Positions 1 to 8,870 of a DNA stretch of 64,000 nucleotides are shown piece by piece. The translations under genes were made by a program, and so were the position numbers. The notes beneath the pieces were generated by a model, which saw nothing but the letters and a program-made list of their open reading frames with translations, did no database searches and was not told the origin of the DNA. How positions within the stretch are numbered: position 1 is the stretch's first letter; each line of letters starts with the position of its first letter. Source of the stretch: Mangrovimicrobium sp033283265 (lineage in GTDB: Bacteria; Pseudomonadota; Gammaproteobacteria; Pseudomonadales; Halieaceae); NCBI GenBank assembly GCA_033283265.1, contig JAWMQN010000003.1, forward strand, positions 310,001 through 374,000, written 5' to 3'.

Positions 1-276
1 CCCGACACCGTGGCTATCTTCATCCTGCCCCCATCGCGCCTGACCCTGCTGCAACGGCTCACCGCCCGCGGCCAGGATGACGCCGCCACCATCGATGGCC
101 GCATGGCCAAGGCGGTGGAGGAGATGTCCCACTACGTGGAGAGCGACTTCCTGGTGGTCAATGACGACTTCGACCGCGCCCTGGCCGCGCTGCGCTCGAT
201 CATCGACTGCCAGCGGCTGCGCACCGACAAGCAGAGCGCCTCCCTGAGCACCCTGCTGGGCGCCCTGTTCGACTAG
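1..276 (+). CDS. gmk: Guanylate kinase, C-terminal part (5' end outside window)
   Basis: Guanylate kinase converts GMP to GDP with ATP in the cytoplasm. The reading frame is open from base 1, so only the last 91 residues are present. They carry the family's C-terminal signature: FILPPS followed by LxxRL, then a GQD segment, then EMSHYVE and VVNDDFDRAL, which form the nucleotide-binding lid and the closing helix. The stop is the TAG at 274-276. rpoZ follows 87 bases later, the gmk-rpoZ-spoT order usual in gammaproteobacteria. Nothing suggests damage; the truncation is only the window edge. Confidence 0.93.
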   Translation, partial: PDTVAIFILPPSRLTLLQRLTARGQDDAATIDGRMAKAVEEMSHYVESDFLVVNDDFDRALAALRSIIDCQRLRTDKQSASLSTLLGALFD

Positions 277-293
277 GCGCGCATTTTTCACGC

Positions 294-322
294 TGGAGCG
301 CGGCACGGCTCCCGGGTATAAT
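294..322 (+). promoter_or_regulatory. Possible sigma-70 promoter for rpoZ-spoT
   Basis: A perfect TATAAT lies at 317-322, about 40 bases before the rpoZ start. The -35 at 17-base spacing (TGGAGC, 294-299) is weak, so the call rests mainly on the -10 and its position in the gmk-rpoZ gap. Confidence 0.35.
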
Positions 323-363
323 TTCCGGTTCCGTTTTATTGTCTATGCAAAGGAATTACCGCA

Positions 364-630
364 ATGGCACGCGTAACCGTAGAAGATTGCCTGGAAAACG
401 TCGCGAACCGCTTTGAACTGGTGATGGTCGCCAGCAAACGCGCCCGTCAGATGGCCACCGGCGGCAAGGACCCCATGGTCGAGGAAGAGTCCGACAAGCC
501 CACCGTTATCGCCCTGCGCGAAATCGCCGAAGGCTTCGTCACCCCGGACATCCTGACCCGTGAAGACGAACTCGACGCCGAGGACGAGCTCGCCGAAGTC
601 ATGATGGAGGCGGACAACCAGCCGCTGTAA
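364..630 (+). CDS. rpoZ: RNA polymerase omega subunit
   Basis: An 88-residue omega subunit, which helps fold and assemble the beta' subunit of RNA polymerase and in E. coli forms part of a ppGpp binding site. The N-terminus MARVTVEDCLE and the following NRFELVMVASKRARQ helix are the conserved omega core; the acidic tail (EDELDAEDELAEV) is typical. Length matches the family (about 90). An AAGGAATT ribosome-binding sequence sits a few bases before the ATG. spoT begins 35 bases after the stop, so the two are probably cotranscribed. Confidence 0.95.
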   Translation: MARVTVEDCLENVANRFELVMVASKRARQMATGGKDPMVEEESDKPTVIALREIAEGFVTPDILTREDELDAEDELAEVMMEADNQPL

Positions 631-665
631 CCCCCCCGGCATCGACGCTGGACCCTCGTCCAACC

Positions 666-2789
666 ATGAACGCAAGACAAAGCCTTGATGCCTTTAACGC
701 CCAGCTCCGGGGTTACCTGACCCCGGAGCAGAGCAACCACGTCATTCGCGCCTACTATTTCGCCGAGCAGGCCCACCTGGGGCAGTTGCGGCGCAGCGGC
801 GAGCCCTACGTATCCCACCCGCTGGCAGTTGCCAGCATCCTCGCCGACATGCACATGGACCACCAGAGCCTGATGGCCGCCATGTTGCACGATGTGATCG
901 AGGACACCGGCGTACCCAAAACCGCCATCAGCGAGCAGTTTGGCGCCGCCGTCGCGGAGCTGGTCGACGGGGTCAGCAAGCTGACCCAGATGGAGTTCGA
1001 GTCGCTGGAGGAAAAACAGGCGGAGAATTTCCAGAAGATGGCCATGGCCATGGCCCGCGATATCCGCGTGATCCTGGTCAAACTGGCCGACCGCCTGCAC
1101 AACATGCGCACCCTGGGCGTGCTGCAGACCGCCAAGGCGCGGCGCATCTCGCGCGAGACACTGGAAATCTACGCACCCATCGCCATGCGCCTGGGTATGA
1201 ACAACGTGCGCATGGAGTTCGAGGACCTCGGCTTCACCGCCATGCACCCGATGCGCGCCCGGCGCATCGAGGCGGCGCGGGAGAACGCCCGCGGCCGGCG
1301 CAAGGAGCTGGTGGAGAAGATCCGCCAACAGATCCAGGCGACCCTCGAGCACGAGGGCCACGAGGCCGAAGTCATCGGCCGCGAGAAACACCTCTACAGC
1401 ATTTACAGCAAGATGAAGTCCAAGCGGAAGTCCTTCTCCGAGATCATGGACATCTACGCCTTCCGCATCATCGTCGACTCGGTGGATACCTGCTACCGGG
1501 TGCTCGGCTGTATTCACTCCCTCTACAAGCCGGTGCCGGGGGAGTTCAAGGATTACATCGCCATCCCCAAGGCCAACGGCTACCAGTCCCTGCACACGGT
1601 GCTGATGGGCATGCACGGGGTGCCGATCGAGATCCAGATCCGCACCCGGGAGATGGAGGAGATGGCCAACAACGGCATCGCCGCCCACTGGCTGTACAAG
1701 AGTGAATCCGACTCCGTCAACGGCAGCCACCAGCGCGCCCGGGAGTGGGTGCAGGGCCTGCTGGAAATGCAGCAGCGCGCGGGCAACTCGCTGGAGTTCA
1801 TCGAGAGCGTCAAGATCGACCTGTTCCCGGACGAGATCTACGTCTTCACCCCCAAGGGGCGCATCTTCGAGCTGCCCCGCGGCGCGACCCCGGTGGACTT
1901 CGCCTACGCGGTGCACACCGATGTCGGCAACAGCTGTGTGGCCTGCCGCATCAACCGCCGCCTGGCACCGCTCTCTGAGCCCTTGCAAAGCGGGCAGACC
2001 GTGGAGATTCTCACCGCCCCGGGAGCCAGCCCCAACCCCTCCTGGTTCAACTATGCGGTGACCGCCAAGGCGCGCACCAACATTCGCCACTACCTCAAGC
2101 ACCAGACCCGGGACGATTCAGTGAGCCTCGGCCGGCGCCTGCTCGAACGGGCCCTGGCGGCACTCGACAGCAGCCTCGACAGCATTCCCGCCGACGAGCT
2201 GGAAGAGTACCTGCGCGAGCACGATTGCCGCGACCTCGACGACCTGCTCGAAGACATAGCCCGCGGCAACCGCCTGCCGGCGATCACCGCGCAGCAGATG
2301 CTGGGTGAATCCGGGCTGGAAGTGGCCGAACCTGAAGACAGCGAACCGGTGGCCATCCGCGGTACCGAGGGCTTCATGCTCAGCTTCGCCAAGTGCTGTC
2401 ACCCGATCCCGGGCGACCCCATCGAAGGTTACCTCAGCTCCGAGAAGGGCGTCGTGGTGCACCGCGAGCGCTGCCGGAATCTCGCCGAGATGCGCGAGAA
2501 CCGGGATCGCCTGGTAGCCCTGCGCTGGGACGACCGGGTAGAGGGCGATTACGCGGTGGAAATGCGTATCGAGGTGGAAAACCGCCGCGGCATGATTGCG
2601 GTGATCGCCACCCGGATCAATTCCATGGGCGTGAACATCGAAAAGATATCCACCGAGGACAAGGACTACCAGTTCACCTTCGTCGACCTCGAAATCCTCG
2701 TCCACAACCGCGTCCACCTGGCGCGGATCATGAAGCGCCTACGCAGTATCAGCCACGTGCGCCGGGTCACCCGGTTCTCTACCGGCTGA
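666..2789 (+). CDS. spoT: Bifunctional (p)ppGpp synthetase/hydrolase
   Basis: A 707-residue RelA/SpoT-family protein that makes and degrades the alarmone (p)ppGpp. In order: an N-terminal HD hydrolase domain (H51, and HDVIEDT at about 75-81), a synthetase domain (about 230-345, with YSIYSKMKSKRKSF and IAIPKANGYQSLHT), a TGS domain (about 387-445), a zinc-finger-like region with the KCCHPIPGD segment, and a C-terminal ACT domain. The intact HD motif argues for SpoT rather than a hydrolase-dead RelA. One oddity: the charge motif that reads RxKD in hydrolase-competent enzymes and ExDD in RelA reads EFKD here (E293, K295, D296). Context rpoZ-spoT-ridA-recG supports the assignment. Confidence 0.95.
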   Translation: MNARQSLDAFNAQLRGYLTPEQSNHVIRAYYFAEQAHLGQLRRSGEPYVSHPLAVASILADMHMDHQSLMAAMLHDVIEDTGVPKTAISEQFGAAVAELVDGVSKLTQMEFESLEEKQAENFQKMAMAMARDIRVILVKLADRLHNMRTLGVLQTAKARRISRETLEIYAPIAMRLGMNNVRMEFEDLGFTAMHPMRARRIEAARENARGRRKELVEKIRQQIQATLEHEGHEAEVIGREKHLYSIYSKMKSKRKSFSEIMDIYAFRIIVDSVDTCYRVLGCIHSLYKPVPGEFKDYIAIPKANGYQSLHTVLMGMHGVPIEIQIRTREMEEMANNGIAAHWLYKSESDSVNGSHQRAREWVQGLLEMQQRAGNSLEFIESVKIDLFPDEIYVFTPKGRIFELPRGATPVDFAYAVHTDVGNSCVACRINRRLAPLSEPLQSGQTVEILTAPGASPNPSWFNYAVTAKARTNIRHYLKHQTRDDSVSLGRRLLERALAALDSSLDSIPADELEEYLREHDCRDLDDLLEDIARGNRLPAITAQQMLGESGLEVAEPEDSEPVAIRGTEGFMLSFAKCCHPIPGDPIEGYLSSEKGVVVHRERCRNLAEMRENRDRLVALRWDDRVEGDYAVEMRIEVENRRGMIAVIATRINSMGVNIEKISTEDKDYQFTFVDLEILVHNRVHLARIMKRLRSISHVRRVTRFSTG

Positions 2790-2821
2790 GGCAGACACGT
2801 CGATAAAGCAGGAGAAACACA

Positions 2822-3205
2822 GTGACCAATCGCGCCATCATTTCCTCACCGAGAGCTCCCGAAGCCATCGGCCCCTACTCCCAGGCCGTCAAGGTGGGCA
2901 ACACGGTGTGGATTTCCGGCCAGATCCCGCTGGTGCCCGAAACCATGGAGCTGGTGCAGGGCGATATCCAGGCACAGGCGAAGCAGGTCTTTGAAAACCT
3001 GGCGGCAATTGCCGAGGCGGCCGGCGGCAGTCTCAATCACGCGGTGAAAATCAACATCTCCCTGACCGACCTGGGCGACTTCGCCGCTGTCAATGAAGTC
3101 ATGGCCAGCTACTTCGCCGAGCCCTACCCGGCCCGCGCCTGTGTGCAGGTGGCCGCCCTCCCCAAAGCCGTCGATATCGAGGTCGAAGCCATTCTCTCGG
3201 TGTAA
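2822..3205 (+). CDS. ridA: 2-iminobutanoate/2-iminopropanoate deaminase (RidA/YjgF family)
   Basis: A 127-residue RidA-type protein, which hydrolyses reactive enamine/imine intermediates released by PLP enzymes such as threonine dehydratase. Family marks are visible: AIGPYSQAVKVGN near the N-terminus, VWISGQIPLVPE, and the C-terminal YPARACVQVAALPK carrying the arginine that binds the carboxylate, followed by VDIEVEAI. The start is a GTG preceded by AGGAGAAA at good spacing. It lies 32 bases after spoT and 50 before recG, in the common spoT-ridA-recG arrangement. Confidence 0.94.
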   Translation: MTNRAIISSPRAPEAIGPYSQAVKVGNTVWISGQIPLVPETMELVQGDIQAQAKQVFENLAAIAEAAGGSLNHAVKINISLTDLGDFAAVNEVMASYFAEPYPARACVQVAALPKAVDIEVEAILSV

Positions 3206-3255
3206 GCCGCGCCGATGGTTGTGACACCTGTCGGGCAGCTGCGCGATGGCGACGT

Positions 3256-5322
3256 ATGAGTAGCCTCGCGGGCGACCCGGTCACCCAACTGCGCGGCGTC
3301 GGCCCCCGGCTGGCCGAGAAACTCGCTGCGGCCGGCGTACACCGGGTAGAAGATCTGCTGTTTCACCTGCCGCTGCGCTACCAGGACCGCACCCGGATTA
3401 CCCCGATCGGCGCAGCCCGCGAGGGCGATGACGTGGTCGTCGAAGGCGAGGTCAGGCTGGCCGACGTCGCCTTCGGCCGGCGCCGCAGCCTGGTGGTCAA
3501 GATTCAGGACGGCAGTGGCACCCTCACCCTGCGCTTCTTCCACTTTTCCGCCGCGCAGAAAAACGCCCTGCAGGCAGGCACCCACCTGCGCTGTTACGGC
3601 CAGGTGCGGCGCGGAGCAGCCGGGGCGGAAATGTATCATCCGGAATACCGCCGGGTAGAAGTGGGCGAGACGACCGTGGAGGAGACACTCACCCCGGTCT
3701 ACCCCACGATCGCCGGCATCGGCCAGCAGCAGTGGCGCAACCTCTGTGCCCAGGCGGTTACCCGTGTACGCCGCGCCGGCCCGGCAGAACTGCTGCCCGC
3801 GCTGAGCGGCTTTTCCATGGGGCTGGTAGATGCACTGGCCTACCTCCATGCGCCGCCCCCGGCAGCACCCCAGGCGCTGTTGCGCGATGGCGAGCACCCG
3901 GCCCAGCTGCGCCTGGCACTGGAAGAACTGGTCGCGCACCACCTCAGCCTGCAGCAGCTGCGCGCCCTGCAGCAGCGCGACGGCGCACCGCTGATCAGCG
4001 GTGGCGACGCGCTGCTGGAGCGCTTTCTCGCCGCCCTGCCCTTCGCTCCGACCGCCGCACAGCAGCGGGTGATCGCGGAAATTCGCGCCGACCTCGCCAG
4101 GCCCGAGCCCATGCTGCGCCTGGTGCAGGGCGACGTCGGTTCAGGCAAGACCCTGGTTGCGGCCGCAGCTGCATTACAGGCGATTGCCAGCGGCTACCAG
4201 GTCGCGGTCATGGCCCCCACCGAGATTCTCGCCGAGCAACACCGGCGCAACTTCAGCGCCTGGTTCGAACCCCTCGGCGTCCAGGTCGGCTGGCTCAGCG
4301 GCCGCAGCAAGGGTCGCGCCCGCCGCGACGCGCTGGCGGCGATCGAGAACGCGGAAGTCGGCCTGATCATCGGCACCCACGCCCTGTTCCAGGACGACGT
4401 CCGCTTCCAGCGCCTCGGCCTGGTGGTGGTCGACGAACAGCACCGCTTCGGCGTCCACCAGCGCCTCACCCTGACCGAGAAAGCGGGCGCTGACATCGGC
4501 CGGCCCCACCAGTTGGTGATGACCGCCACACCAATCCCGCGGACCCTGGCGATGGTGGCCTACGCCGATCTCGACTGCTCGGTGATCGACGAGCTGCCGC
4601 CCGGGCGCACTCCGGTGGAGACGGTGCTGATCGACAACCAGCGCCGGGCCCAGGTGGTCGCGCGGGTGGCCGCGGCCTGCGCCACCGGGCGCCAGGCCTA
4701 CTGGGTCTGCACCCTGGTAGAGGAGAGTGACGTCCTGCAGGCCCAGGCCGCGGAAGCCACCGCCGAGGAGCTGCACGATGCGCTGCCGGAATTGCGTATC
4801 GGGCTGGTCCACGGCCGCCTCAGGCCCGCCGAGAAAGATGCCGTCATGGCCAGCTTTAAAGCCGGTGAAATCGACCTGCTGGTCGCCACCACGGTGATCG
4901 AAGTGGGCGTCGACGTGCCCAACGCCAGCCTGATGATTATCGAGAACCCGGAGCGCCTGGGCCTCGCCCAGTTGCACCAGCTGCGCGGCCGGGTCGGGCG
5001 CGGCGAGGCTGCCAGTCACTGCGTGCTGCTCTACCAGTCGCCGCTGTCACTGAACGGCAAGCAGCGCCTGCAGGCCATGCGCGAGAGCAACGACGGCTTT
5101 TTTATCGCGGAAAAGGACCTCGAACTGCGCGGCCCGGGCGAAGTGCTGGGTACCCGCCAGACCGGGCTGATGGAATTTCGCATCGCCCGACTGCCCGAGC
5201 ACAACCACCTGCTCACCCAGGTACAGGAAGTCGCCGGCGCCATCCTGGCGCGGCAACCGCAACTCGCCGAGCCGCTGATCCAGCGCTGGACCGGCAGCGC
5301 GCAGCGCTATGCGAAAGTTTGA
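3256..5322 (+). CDS. recG: ATP-dependent DNA helicase RecG
   Basis: A 688-residue RecG, the branched-DNA translocase that regresses stalled forks and processes recombination intermediates. An N-terminal wedge/OB domain (to about 250) begins with the LRGVGPRLAEKL helix-hairpin-helix-like segment. The helicase core follows: Walker A QGDVGSGKT (about 291-299), the DEQH box in VVVDEQHRFGVHQR (about 391-404), MTATPIPRTLAM, and the C-terminal VEVGVDVPNA and QLRGRVGRG motifs. Length matches E. coli RecG (693). The start ATG is the first in frame. Its 3' end overlaps the longest possible ubiC frame by 14 bases. Confidence 0.96.
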   Translation: MSSLAGDPVTQLRGVGPRLAEKLAAAGVHRVEDLLFHLPLRYQDRTRITPIGAAREGDDVVVEGEVRLADVAFGRRRSLVVKIQDGSGTLTLRFFHFSAAQKNALQAGTHLRCYGQVRRGAAGAEMYHPEYRRVEVGETTVEETLTPVYPTIAGIGQQQWRNLCAQAVTRVRRAGPAELLPALSGFSMGLVDALAYLHAPPPAAPQALLRDGEHPAQLRLALEELVAHHLSLQQLRALQQRDGAPLISGGDALLERFLAALPFAPTAAQQRVIAEIRADLARPEPMLRLVQGDVGSGKTLVAAAAALQAIASGYQVAVMAPTEILAEQHRRNFSAWFEPLGVQVGWLSGRSKGRARRDALAAIENAEVGLIIGTHALFQDDVRFQRLGLVVVDEQHRFGVHQRLTLTEKAGADIGRPHQLVMTATPIPRTLAMVAYADLDCSVIDELPPGRTPVETVLIDNQRRAQVVARVAAACATGRQAYWVCTLVEESDVLQAQAAEATAEELHDALPELRIGLVHGRLRPAEKDAVMASFKAGEIDLLVATTVIEVGVDVPNASLMIIENPERLGLAQLHQLRGRVGRGEAASHCVLLYQSPLSLNGKQRLQAMRESNDGFFIAEKDLELRGPGEVLGTRQTGLMEFRIARLPEHNHLLTQVQEVAGAILARQPQLAEPLIQRWTGSAQRYAKV

Positions 5323-5368
5323 CCCCGGCTATTGCCCCGTACCGGCGGATGGCGCATCCTGCGCCGCC

Positions 5369-5980
5369 ATGTCACACCGGGAACCGCATTGGCGCAGCGC
5401 CGCACACTTCACCAGCAGCGAACTGCCCGCGAGCTGCCGCCGCTGGCTGCTCGACGACGGCTCCCTCACCTCGCGCCTGATCGATCTGTGCCAGGGCTCC
5501 TTCCGGGTGCAGCTCGTCGGCCAGGCCTGGGCGGTACCCCGGCCCTCTGAGCGACGTCTGCTGCGCCTGCCCGCACGACAGACCGCCATCGTGCGGGAAG
5601 TCTTGCTGATGCTGGACAACCAGCCGGTGGTCTTCGCCCGCAGCGTACTGCCAGTGAACATCCTGCAGGGCCGCCTGGCCCACCTGCGCCGGCTGCAGAA
5701 CAAGCCGCTGGGGGCAATCCTGTTCCGCGACCCGACCATGCAGCGCAGCCCCTTCGAGCTGGCCCTGTTTCCCGGCGACAGCAGCTACCTGCCGCGAGAA
5801 CTGCACCAGGGCGAGCCGGCCTGGGGCCGCCGCTCGCGCTTCCACCTGCAGGGCCACGACCTGATGGTGAGTGAGGTCTTCCTGCGCGACTTCTCTCCCT
5901 GGCAGGCCATCCTGCCGGTCCATCGCAGCCAGCGCGGCAAGGTGAACTCCGCCATCCTCCACCGCGGCGCGACCGGATAG
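5369..5980 (+). CDS. ubiC: Chorismate--pyruvate lyase
   Basis: UbiC removes pyruvate from chorismate to give 4-hydroxybenzoate, the first committed step of ubiquinone synthesis. Recognised from WLLDDGSLTSRL near the N-terminus, the REVLLMLDNQPVVFARSV strand region, the PLGAILF segment, and the GRRSRFHLQGHDLMVSEVFL block that carries active-site residues. The frame is open from an ATG at 5309 inside recG. The ATG at 5369 (203 residues) was preferred because MSHREPHW aligns with the usual beginning; neither has a clear Shine-Dalgarno. ubiA follows, giving the classic ubiC-ubiA pair. Confidence 0.88.
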   Translation: MSHREPHWRSAAHFTSSELPASCRRWLLDDGSLTSRLIDLCQGSFRVQLVGQAWAVPRPSERRLLRLPARQTAIVREVLLMLDNQPVVFARSVLPVNILQGRLAHLRRLQNKPLGAILFRDPTMQRSPFELALFPGDSSYLPRELHQGEPAWGRRSRFHLQGHDLMVSEVFLRDFSPWQAILPVHRSQRGKVNSAILHRGATG

Positions 5981-6048
5981 CGCACTCGCAAAACGCCAGG
6001 GCGTTAGAATTCCGCGGGCTGACACAGTAAGCTTGCAGGGTTATTCCT

Positions 6049-6933
6049 GTGATCGAAACCATGTCCGGCACCCCATCCTTACAGGCGCTGCTGCAATTGA
6101 TGCGCGCCAACCGCCCCATTGGCACCTTGCTACTGCTCTGGCCGACCCTCTGGGCCCTGTGGCTCGCCGCCGGCGGCATGCCCGATATCGCCCTGCTGGT
6201 GATCTTCGTGCTCGGCACTTTCCTCATGCGCTCCGCCGGCTGCGTGATCAACGACCTGGCCGACCGCCACTGGGACGGCGGTGTCCAGCGCACCCGCAAC
6301 AGGCCGCTGGTCACCGGCGCGGTGAGTGTGGGGCAGGCCCGCGCCCTCTTCGTCTTTTTGCTACTCGCCGCCTTCGGCCTGGTGCTGCTGACCAATGCCC
6401 TGACCGTGAAACTGTCCTTCGTGGCCGCTGCGCTGGCGGCGATCTACCCCTTTACCAAGCGCTTCACCCATTTTCCCCAGGTCGTGCTGGGCGCGGCCTT
6501 TTCCTTCGGCATCCCCATGGCGTTCAGCGCCCAGACCGGCACGCTGCCGCCGGCGCTGTGGCTGATCTACCTCGGCAACCTGCTGTGGACCGTTGCCTAC
6601 GACACCAAGTACGCCATGGTCGATCGCGATGACGACCTGCTGGTCGGCATCAAGTCCACGGCGGTCTATCTCGGCGAGCACGACCGCTGGGTGATCGGCT
6701 TGCTGCAGGTGGGCTTCCTGCTCTGCATGGGCGCCGTGGGAACCAGCTTTGCCATGGGCGCCGGCTATTACGCCGGCCTGGCCGTCGCTGGCGCACTCTG
6801 CGCCTACCACCAGTACCTGATTCGCGACCGCGGCCGCGAGGCCTGCTTCCGCGCCTTCCTGCACAACAACTGGGTGGGGGCGGCGATCTTCGCCGGCATT
6901 GCGCTCGACCTCGCCCTGCGGGCCGCACCGTGA
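6049..6933 (+). CDS. ubiA: 4-hydroxybenzoate polyprenyltransferase
   Basis: An integral membrane prenyltransferase that attaches the polyprenyl tail to 4-hydroxybenzoate. At 294 residues it is close to E. coli UbiA (290). Both aspartate-rich metal-binding motifs are present: NDLADRHWD (about 67-75) and YDTKYAMVDRDDD (about 184-196), together with LLLLWPTLWALW in the first helix and about eight hydrophobic segments. The start chosen is a GTG with CAGGG eight bases upstream; an ATG four codons later is possible. The stop overlaps the next gene's GTG by four bases, so the genes are likely translationally coupled. Confidence 0.95.
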   Translation: MIETMSGTPSLQALLQLMRANRPIGTLLLLWPTLWALWLAAGGMPDIALLVIFVLGTFLMRSAGCVINDLADRHWDGGVQRTRNRPLVTGAVSVGQARALFVFLLLAAFGLVLLTNALTVKLSFVAAALAAIYPFTKRFTHFPQVVLGAAFSFGIPMAFSAQTGTLPPALWLIYLGNLLWTVAYDTKYAMVDRDDDLLVGIKSTAVYLGEHDRWVIGLLQVGFLLCMGAVGTSFAMGAGYYAGLAVAGALCAYHQYLIRDRGREACFRAFLHNNWVGAAIFAGIALDLALRAAP

Positions 6934-8078
6934 AGCTGCGGCCGCAATTCCTCAACAGTCTCGGCGAAATCAGCGCAGAGGACTGGGAAACTGTCTGCGG
7001 CGCGGACTACCCCTTTCTCCGCCACCACTTCCTGCTCGGGCTGGAGACTACTGGCTGTACCACCGCGGACAGCGGCTGGCAGCCCTGCCACCTGCTACTG
7101 CGGGATGAGGACGAACGCCTCGTCGCTGCGCTGCCGCTTTACCTCAAGTCCCATTCCTACGGCGAGTATGTGTTCGACTGGTCCTGGGCCCAGGCCTGGC
7201 AGCAGGCGGGACTCAGCTACTACCCGAAGCTGGTCAGCGCCATTCCCTTCACTCCCGCCACCGGCCCGCGCTTGTGCCATCTCCCCGAACTCGACAGCGC
7301 CCTTGCCTGGACAGCAGCGACACAGGCACTGGAGAACTTCGCCCTGGAGCACGAGCTGTCCAGCTGGCATTTGCTGTTTCCGCAGCAGCCAGACTCGGAA
7401 CTGCTACTCTCCCGGGGCATCGCCCAGCGGCGGGCGGTGCAGTTCCACTGGTTCAACGATGCTTATCGCGACTTTGACGACTTCCTCGCCAGCTTCAGCA
7501 GCCGCAAACGCAAGTCCCTGCGCCGGGAGCGGCGCACTGTGGAGGAGCAGGGCCTTCAGCTCTCGACCCGCGTGGGTGACGCGATTACACCCCAGGACTG
7601 GGACATCTTCCACCGTTTCTACCAGCTCACCTACGCCAAGCGCAGCGGCCACAGCGGCTACCTGAGCCGGGAGTTTTTCACCGAGGTTGCCGCGGCGATG
7701 GGTGAGCAGGTGGTGATGGTGACGGCGCGATTGAACGACGACGCGGTGGCCGCTGCGCTCTACTTTCGCTCGGCGGATACGCTCTACGGTCGCTACTGGG
7801 GCTGCAAGCGGGAGTTCGACTGCCTGCACTTCGAGGCCTGCTACTACCGGGGCATCGAGTTCTGTATCGAACAGGGCATTGCGCGTTTCGATCCGGGAGC
7901 GCAGGGGGAGCACAAGATCCAGCGCGGCTTCCGGCCGGTGGAGACGTTCTCCAATCACTGGATTGCCGATGCGCGCCTGCGCGCGGCGGTGGATAATTTT
8001 ACCCGGCGTGAAAGGCCGCACATCGAGGCCTACAAGCGCGAGGCGGAGAGTTTGCTGCCGTTTCGACGGGATGCTTGA
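6930..8078 (+). CDS. FemAB/GNAT-like acyltransferase family protein (DUF482 type)
   Basis: A 382-residue protein of the family often named peptidogalycan biosynthesis protein or GNAT family N-acetyltransferase (DUF482, COG3146). Visible marks: an N-terminal FLRHHFLLGLE segment, LPLYLKSHSYGEYVFDWSWAQAW, a SSRKRKSLRRERR basic stretch, and a C-terminal FDPGAQGEHKIQRGFRP block that resembles the FemAB acceptor region. No signal peptide or membrane segment, so probably cytoplasmic. The substrate is not known for the family; I infer only acyl or aminoacyl transfer. The start is a GTG overlapping the ubiA stop (GTGA). Confidence 0.8.
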   Translation: MKLRPQFLNSLGEISAEDWETVCGADYPFLRHHFLLGLETTGCTTADSGWQPCHLLLRDEDERLVAALPLYLKSHSYGEYVFDWSWAQAWQQAGLSYYPKLVSAIPFTPATGPRLCHLPELDSALAWTAATQALENFALEHELSSWHLLFPQQPDSELLLSRGIAQRRAVQFHWFNDAYRDFDDFLASFSSRKRKSLRRERRTVEEQGLQLSTRVGDAITPQDWDIFHRFYQLTYAKRSGHSGYLSREFFTEVAAAMGEQVVMVTARLNDDAVAAALYFRSADTLYGRYWGCKREFDCLHFEACYYRGIEFCIEQGIARFDPGAQGEHKIQRGFRPVETFSNHWIADARLRAAVDNFTRRERPHIEAYKREAESLLPFRRDA

Positions 8079-8145
8079 ATACGCTCGTGCGCTTAAGTCC
8101 CAGGCTCGCAGTCCGGTATAGCTCCCGCTTACTCGAAAGCGTTTT

Positions 8146-8195
8146 ATGTACAGGATGTACGGTATGTCGCGAGAGCCATGGATGGCGATAGCGAC
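8146..8195. repeat. Nested inverted repeats in a convergent gap
   Basis: The 190-bp gap between two convergent genes holds two adjacent dyads: GTACA-GGA-TGTAC at 8148-8160, then an outer GTCGC/GCGAC pair (8166-8170, 8191-8195) enclosing GCCAT-GG-ATGGC (8175-8186). It looks like an intergenic palindromic (REP-like) element or a bidirectional structured 3' end; there is no T-run. The rest of the gap shows nothing. Confidence 0.4.
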
Positions 8196-8268
8196 TGACT
8201 CGACGCGGAAGCTATGCAGGATTGGGTGCCTTACCGTCAGTGCCCTGCATCTGCGCTCGCCCTGCGAG

Positions 8269-8868
8269 TTAAGCTTCGGACCGCCAGACCAGGAGCCGGT
8301 TATTCGCCGGCATGGCGTTGTCCTCCTGCAGCACAAACCCCGCAGCACTCGCCAACGCATTCACTTTCTCGAAATCCCGTATCGCGCTGTAAGGGCTCTG
8401 CGCCGCCAGCCACTGGTCGAAGCGGGCATTGCTTTCCGAGGTGTAGGCGCCGTTGTAGTTGAACGGACCGTAAATCGCCAGCACGGTCGCGGGCGCCGCT
8501 CGCTCGCCCAACTCGGCGAACAGATCCTCCACCGATTCCCAGGGCATGATATGCAGGCTGTTGGCGGAGAACAGCGCCTGCGGGAGGCTCTGCGGCCAGG
8601 GGCGCTCGCTGACGTTGAGCACGGTGGGTGGCAGCAGGTTGGTGCCGGTGTAGTTGTCGCAGCGCGGGGTCAGCAGCGGCAGGTGCTCTGGCATTTCCGA
8701 AGGGCGCCAGCGCAGGTGGGGCAGGTGTGCGGCGAACCAGGTGGCGTGCTGGCCGGTGCCGGAGGCGATTTCCAGCACTTCGTCGCGCCCGGCGAATACC
8801 CGGGCGAGTACCTCGAGTATGGGTTGCTTGTTGTTCTCGCAGGCTTGCGAGAAGGGCAGCTCGCGCAT
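8269..8868 (-). CDS. DUF938 family SAM-dependent methyltransferase
   Basis: A protein of about 199 residues belonging to the DUF938 family of predicted class I methyltransferases. From the chosen start: MRELPFSQACENNKQPIL, then VLEIASGTGQHATWFA, the glycine-rich SAM-binding loop (motif I), then NVSERPWP and IMPWESV, and the YGPFNYNGAYTSESN block typical of DUF938. The substrate is unknown. The frame extends 15 codons upstream into yaaA, but the start at 8868 sits two bases after the yaaA stop and gives the family's usual N-terminus. It is probably cotranscribed with yaaA. Confidence 0.83.
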   Translation of the reverse strand: MRELPFSQACENNKQPILEVLARVFAGRDEVLEIASGTGQHATWFAAHLPHLRWRPSEMPEHLPLLTPRCDNYTGTNLLPPTVLNVSERPWPQSLPQALFSANSLHIMPWESVEDLFAELGERAAPATVLAIYGPFNYNGAYTSESNARFDQWLAAQSPYSAIRDFEKVNALASAAGFVLQEDNAMPANNRLLVWRSEA

Positions 8869-8870
8869 GG

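Noticed and set aside
447..2102. Long minus-strand open frame (551 codons) opposite spoT
   Set aside because: The opposite strand is a complete, motif-rich spoT; the antisense frame reads as His/Leu/Val-rich low-complexity sequence typical of GC-rich shadows.
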